Made by a program: the position numbers and the translations under genes. The notes beneath the pieces are model-generated. The model saw only the letters and a program-made list of their open reading frames with translations, was not told the origin of the DNA and searched no databases. 64,000 bases of DNA, taken from the NCBI GenBank assembly GCA_016709845.1, contig JADJMA010000002.1, forward strand, positions 71,001 through 135,000. The letters run 5' to 3'. The DNA comes from Flammeovirgaceae bacterium (GTDB lineage: Bacteria > Bacteroidota > Bacteroidia > Cytophagales > Cyclobacteriaceae). Shown one piece after another: positions 58,101 through 64,000 of this stretch (positions are counted from its first letter, which is position 1; each line of letters starts with the position of its first letter).

Positions 58101-58519
58101 TTGACGGTCTCGAAAAAGGTAAACATACGCTTACCTTATCGGCTTCAGATACATATAATAACCGGGCATTTGGAACAGTTGATTTTGTGGTAACAGAAGG
58201 GGATCAGATTCAAATTGAAGAGTTTAGTAATTACCCTAATCCCTTTTATGAGTCAACGGTTCTTGAATTTACCCATACCAGGTCTGGCGAAGATTTGGAG
58301 GTCTATTTAACTATCCTCGACTTGGCTGGTAAAGTCATACTAAATCAAACTTTTGAAGTATTTTCAAGCCAGTATAGAGTTACTTTAACCGAGTGGGATG
58401 GAAAATCAGCATCTGGAACAAAATTAAGCCAGGGTGTATATCTGGGTAAACTTTCTGTTCGTTCATTACTGGATGGCTCGAAAAATGAGCAATATACAAA
58501 GCTAATTATCTTGAATTAA
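55120..58519 (+). CDS. porU: type IX secretion system sortase PorU, frameshifted
   Basis: PorU is the surface C25-type (gingipain-like) peptidase that removes C-terminal sorting domains of T9SS cargo and attaches them to lipid anchors. The catalytic His is in IVNYTGHGSERVWMD and the Cys in FVTATCEFGRHDDPFQ. The N-terminus has a signal peptide and the SGNWYKFSVNNDGAVKIDY domain; the centre IITHPDFLSEAQRLANHR begins the peptidase domain. The C-terminus (NYPNPFYESTVLEF; WDGKSASGTKLSQGVYLGKL) is itself a T9SS-sorting-like domain. Four or more indels (near 55610, 56040, 56230, 57350 and 57580) split about 1130 residues. The start is unclear: ATG at 55120 is followed by a TAA at codon 3, and a TTG at 55132 is the alternative. 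Confidence 0.9.
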
Positions 58520-58545
58520 CTACCTTTACCGATTAGAACTTGATT

Positions 58546-59712
58546 ATGAAGAGGTTAAGCACTCCTATTGTATTCACTCTTTTAATATTTCCTTTTTTCT
58601 CCTGGTCTCAGGTTTCCTCTTCAGGAACTTTGATAGGTCAGGATACTACCAATAAGGTAATTACTACAGCCGTTCCTTTCCTTACCATCACCCCCGATGC
58701 CCGAGCTGGTGGTATGGGCGATGCAGGAGTTGCCACCTCAGCCGATGTAAACTCAGCTTACTGGAATGCCGGAAAACTAGCTTTTATCGATAATGGTCTG
58801 GGCTATGGAATCTCAGGTTCTTACACACCTTGGCTTGGTAAAATTATTAATGATATGTATGTCTTCTACCTATCCGGTTTCTATAAAATAGGAAGAGTAC
58901 AAACGGTGGCTGCCTCTATGAAGTATTTTGATTTAGGCGAGATTCAGTTTAAGGATGTTAACAATAATGATCTTGGAAGATTCAACCCACGCGAATTTGC
59001 GTTCGATGTAACCTACTCCAGAATGCTCACCGAAGAACTTGCTATTGGCGGAGCGCTTCGATACATATACTCTAACCTTACGGGAGCTTTAAGTACGGGT
59101 AATATCGATGCCCGGCCAGGTAATTCAGTCGCAGTTGATTTGGGTATCTATTATACAAAGCCCTTTAGATCAAGTAATTCATCCTATTCGTTAGGAGCAG
59201 CAATTACAAACCTGGGAGCCAAGATTACCTATTCGGATAGTAATAATAAAGATTTCATTCCTACAAATCTGCGACTAGGAGGCGCTTATACGAGAGAGTT
59301 GGATAGTCAAAATAAATTAACCTTCGCTTTAGATTTTAATAAACTAATGGTACCCAGTCCTCCTAAAGATAATACCACTCCTTTACTCAGTGGTATTTTC
59401 GGATCCTTTTCAGATGCGCCCGGTGGCTTTAAGGAAGAGATCAGTGAATTCATGGTTTCTACCGGAACCGAATATTGGTATAACGATACCTTCGCTGGTC
59501 GGTTAGGGTATTTCTATGAAGCGCGTTATAAAGGCAACAGACAATACTTAACTGCAGGGGTTGGTTTTCGATATCAGAAATTTGGAATTGATGTCGCCTA
59601 TCTTGTTCCAACTAACGGTCGGGAAAATGCGTTGGCAGAAACGATTCGATTCACGCTAATGATGAACTTTCAAAACAAAAAGGGCGTGGACGATTCGATC
59701 ACAGACAATTAA
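58546..59712 (+). CDS. porV: type IX secretion outer-membrane protein PorV
   Basis: PorV (LptO) is a FadL-like 14-strand outer-membrane barrel that takes cargo from the Sov/SprA pore and hands it to PorU. The 388-residue protein has a signal peptide (STPIVFTLLIFPFFSWSQ) and the strongly conserved PFLTITPDARAGGMGDAGVA, TSADVNSAYWNAGKLAF, then YVFYLSGFYKIG and a C-terminal strand RFTLMMNFQNKKG. It starts 26 bp after porU, the standard gene order. I use the ATG at 58546. Confidence 0.95.
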   Translation: MKRLSTPIVFTLLIFPFFSWSQVSSSGTLIGQDTTNKVITTAVPFLTITPDARAGGMGDAGVATSADVNSAYWNAGKLAFIDNGLGYGISGSYTPWLGKIINDMYVFYLSGFYKIGRVQTVAASMKYFDLGEIQFKDVNNNDLGRFNPREFAFDVTYSRMLTEELAIGGALRYIYSNLTGALSTGNIDARPGNSVAVDLGIYYTKPFRSSNSSYSLGAAITNLGAKITYSDSNNKDFIPTNLRLGGAYTRELDSQNKLTFALDFNKLMVPSPPKDNTTPLLSGIFGSFSDAPGGFKEEISEFMVSTGTEYWYNDTFAGRLGYFYEARYKGNRQYLTAGVGFRYQKFGIDVAYLVPTNGRENALAETIRFTLMMNFQNKKGVDDSITDN

Positions 59713-59714
59713 TC

Positions 59715-60977
59715 ATGCTTGATAGAAAGTCTGCTCCGCAATTTGTTGAAATTGTTACAAGTAATCTCCCTTCACCTGAAGTGATCACCCTCGACAATGG
59801 AATTCCCCTGATTCACTTTGATAAAGTAAATCAGGAGGTTCTTCGAATTGAATTAATTTTCAAAGCCGGCAAATGGTACGAACCAAAAGTTGGCATATCC
59901 TACTTTACCTCCCACCTTCTTGACAAGGGCACCCAGAGTAAAAGCTCTTTTCAAATCGCTGAAATCTTTGATCAATTTGGTTCGTCTGTTGAAATTAGCG
60001 CAGGTTCTGATTTTGTATCCGCTTCACTTTATACCTTAACTAAGAATGTAAACAAAGTCTTACCTCTTTTTTGTGATATCGTTCATTATCCTTCCTTTCC
60101 AGACTCTGAATTTACACTCCTTAAAGACATCTTTAGGCAAAACCTAAAAATCAATGATGAAAAAAGTAGCTATCTGGCGAGTAAAGCTATTCGTCAAAAC
60201 ATATTCGGAAGCAATCACCCTTATGGAAGTTCTGTTACAGAGAAAGACCTTGATCTTCTTACCAGACAAGATTTAGTGAACTTCTTTCAAACAAGGTTTA
60301 GTCTACACGAGGTTTACATTACGGGAAAGGTAGATTCCGATATATTGAAAATGTTTGCCAAAAACCTATCAGAGTTTTCAATTACGAATCAAAACCAGAT
60401 TCATTTAGCTGCTTCAGAAGCTCCGGAAGTTAAAGCGCAGCACATCCAAAAACCTGAGAGTCTTCAATCTTCCATTCGACTGGGAAAAAGGGTAATAAAC
60501 CGATCAAATCCGGATTACCCTGCACTAGTTTTATTGAATCATATCCTTGGTGGCTATTTTGGATCTCGGTTAATGAAAAATATTCGTGAAGAAAAGGGGT
60601 TGAACTATGGAATCAACTCATCCATTCACGCCCTAAAGCATGATGCTTTTTTGTTGGTTGGCACAGATGTTAATAAGGAAAATTGTACCGTGGCGCTTTC
60701 CGAAATCAAATCAGAAATAAAACGGCTTCAAGAGGTGGGTATCGATCTTGGTGAGTTGGAAACTGCAAAGCATCATCTTTTGGGTAGCCTTCAGTTAGAA
60801 ACGGCTAATCCATTTTCCGTTCTCGAAAAAATAAAGACCATTCGGTTGCACAATCTCAATAACAATTTCTACAGTATTCTTTTAGAGGGCATTCAAGTAT
60901 CAAACCAAGATACTCTTATTCGCATTGCACAAACCCATCTCAACGAGAATAACTTCTTTGAGCTTAGTGTAGGGTAG
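59715..60977 (+). CDS. M16-family peptidase homologue without the zinc motif
   Basis: A 420-residue single-repeat member of the pitrilysin/insulinase family (LDNGIPLIHFDKVNQEVLRI; IFKAGKWYEPKVGIS; SNHPYGSSVTEKDLDLLTRQD; GGYFGSRLMKNIREEKGLNYGI). The HxxEH zinc site is replaced by YFTSH (residues 63-67), so hydrolytic activity is unlikely. The R/Y substrate-binding motif (NIREEKGLNYG) of the non-catalytic partner is kept, as in heterodimeric M16 enzymes. No signal peptide is seen. It follows porV by 2 bp, which suggests a link with T9SS expression. No catalytic M16 partner is in the window. Confidence 0.82.
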   Translation: MLDRKSAPQFVEIVTSNLPSPEVITLDNGIPLIHFDKVNQEVLRIELIFKAGKWYEPKVGISYFTSHLLDKGTQSKSSFQIAEIFDQFGSSVEISAGSDFVSASLYTLTKNVNKVLPLFCDIVHYPSFPDSEFTLLKDIFRQNLKINDEKSSYLASKAIRQNIFGSNHPYGSSVTEKDLDLLTRQDLVNFFQTRFSLHEVYITGKVDSDILKMFAKNLSEFSITNQNQIHLAASEAPEVKAQHIQKPESLQSSIRLGKRVINRSNPDYPALVLLNHILGGYFGSRLMKNIREEKGLNYGINSSIHALKHDAFLLVGTDVNKENCTVALSEIKSEIKRLQEVGIDLGELETAKHHLLGSLQLETANPFSVLEKIKTIRLHNLNNNFYSILLEGIQVSNQDTLIRIAQTHLNENNFFELSVG

Positions 60978-61044
60978 TTATCTTTCAAGTTAAGATTCAA
61001 ATAATTTTTCTCCTCCTTGCATGTGAAGAATTCTCCACGCTCGA

Positions 61045-61080
61045 CCAAAAAAGAGCTCAGTAGTTATCTACTGAGCTCTT
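61045..61080 (-). terminator. rRNA operon terminator
   Basis: AAGAGCTCAGTAG (61051-61063) and CTACTGAGCTCTT (61068-61080) form a perfect 13-bp stem with a 4-base loop; on the minus strand a T run follows. It lies 12 bp past the 5S rRNA end. Confidence 0.9.
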
Positions 61081-61092
61081 GGAATAAAAGAA

Positions 61093-61199
<107 letters not shown>

Positions 61200-61203
61200 T
61201 AAG

Positions 61204-61294
61204 GTTTTGAGTCTTGAGTTGGTAGTCTTGAGTCTATAGTGGTTTACTATGGACTGTCGACCCTGGACTGTGGACTTCCCGATAGCTATCGGGA
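61204..61294. repeat. degenerate repeat and palindrome in the 23S-5S spacer
   Basis: The spacer contains imperfect GAGTCTTGAGTTGGTAGTC / GGACTGTCGACCC / TGGACTGTGGACTTCC units like those before dapF, followed by a perfect 18-bp palindrome TCCCGATAGCTATCGGGA (61277-61294). No coding signal. Confidence 0.6.
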
Positions 61295-61369
61295 CAATAT
61301 CGTTGACAGTATTGATAAAAGAGTATTTAAAGTTTTTAAGTAAAAGTTACGAGCACATAGTTCGTTTAC

Positions 61370-64000
<2,631 letters not shown>

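Overview
The window looks like part of a Bacteroidota chromosome, most likely a Cytophagales-type bacterium. The reasons are: type IX secretion genes porU and porV side by side; an Nqr-type NADH dehydrogenase subunit; a bacterial geranylgeranylglyceryl-phosphate synthase; promoter -7 boxes of the form TAnnTTTG; almost no Shine-Dalgarno sites; and several Bacteroidota-only families (DUF4834, DUF6503). No phage, transposon or CRISPR array was seen.

Layout. 1-9.7 kb (minus strand): a surface-glycan operon. It holds a UDP-glucuronate 4-epimerase, the four-enzyme WbpA/B/E/D route from UDP-GlcNAc to UDP-2,3-diacetamido-glucuronic acid, galE, three dTDP-rhamnose genes (rfbA, rfbC, rfbB; rfbD not seen) and a MurJ/Wzx-like flippase. 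9.7-15.3 kb (plus): a Wzz-like chain-length protein overlapping a cytochrome c maturation cluster, ccmB-C-D-E-F. 15.3-28 kb: GMC oxidoreductase, carB, dapF, secA, a SPOR lipoprotein, an M20 amidohydrolase, two small envelope proteins and GGGP synthase. 28-32.6 kb (mostly minus): acylphosphatase, a GapN-like dehydrogenase, a deoC remnant, small membrane proteins and lpd. 32.7-37.9 kb: fabG, then a methionine operon (SAM-I riboswitch, Cys-rich leader ORF, metY, metX, hom). 38-48 kb: nqrF, a ureohydrolase, a divergent NRAMP transporter, lipoproteins, tex and a serine hydrolase. 48-54 kb: yicC, a very large outer-membrane protein joining a peptidase-like, a propeller and an Omp85-like part, and a DAO-type oxidase. 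54-61 kb: MBL hydrolase, pssA, porU, porV and an M16 homologue. 61-64 kb: 5S and most of 23S rRNA on the minus strand.

Sequence quality matters for reading this annotation. About twenty genes are broken by single-base gains or losses, mostly in homopolymers, while the protein continues in another frame; housekeeping genes such as secA, dapF and fabG are hit too. This looks like uncorrected long-read error rather than mass gene decay. Two genes, rfbA and deoC, lack roughly 150 internal codons each, which simple indel error does not explain. I give the span of the whole reconstructed gene for these and type them CDS when only indels interrupt them.

The most interesting unexplained structure is the metY leader: a strong promoter, a SAM-I riboswitch, a 45-codon ORF ending in Cys-Cys-Met-Cys-Cys, and two hairpins before metY. 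It looks like two sulfur-sensing layers in series.
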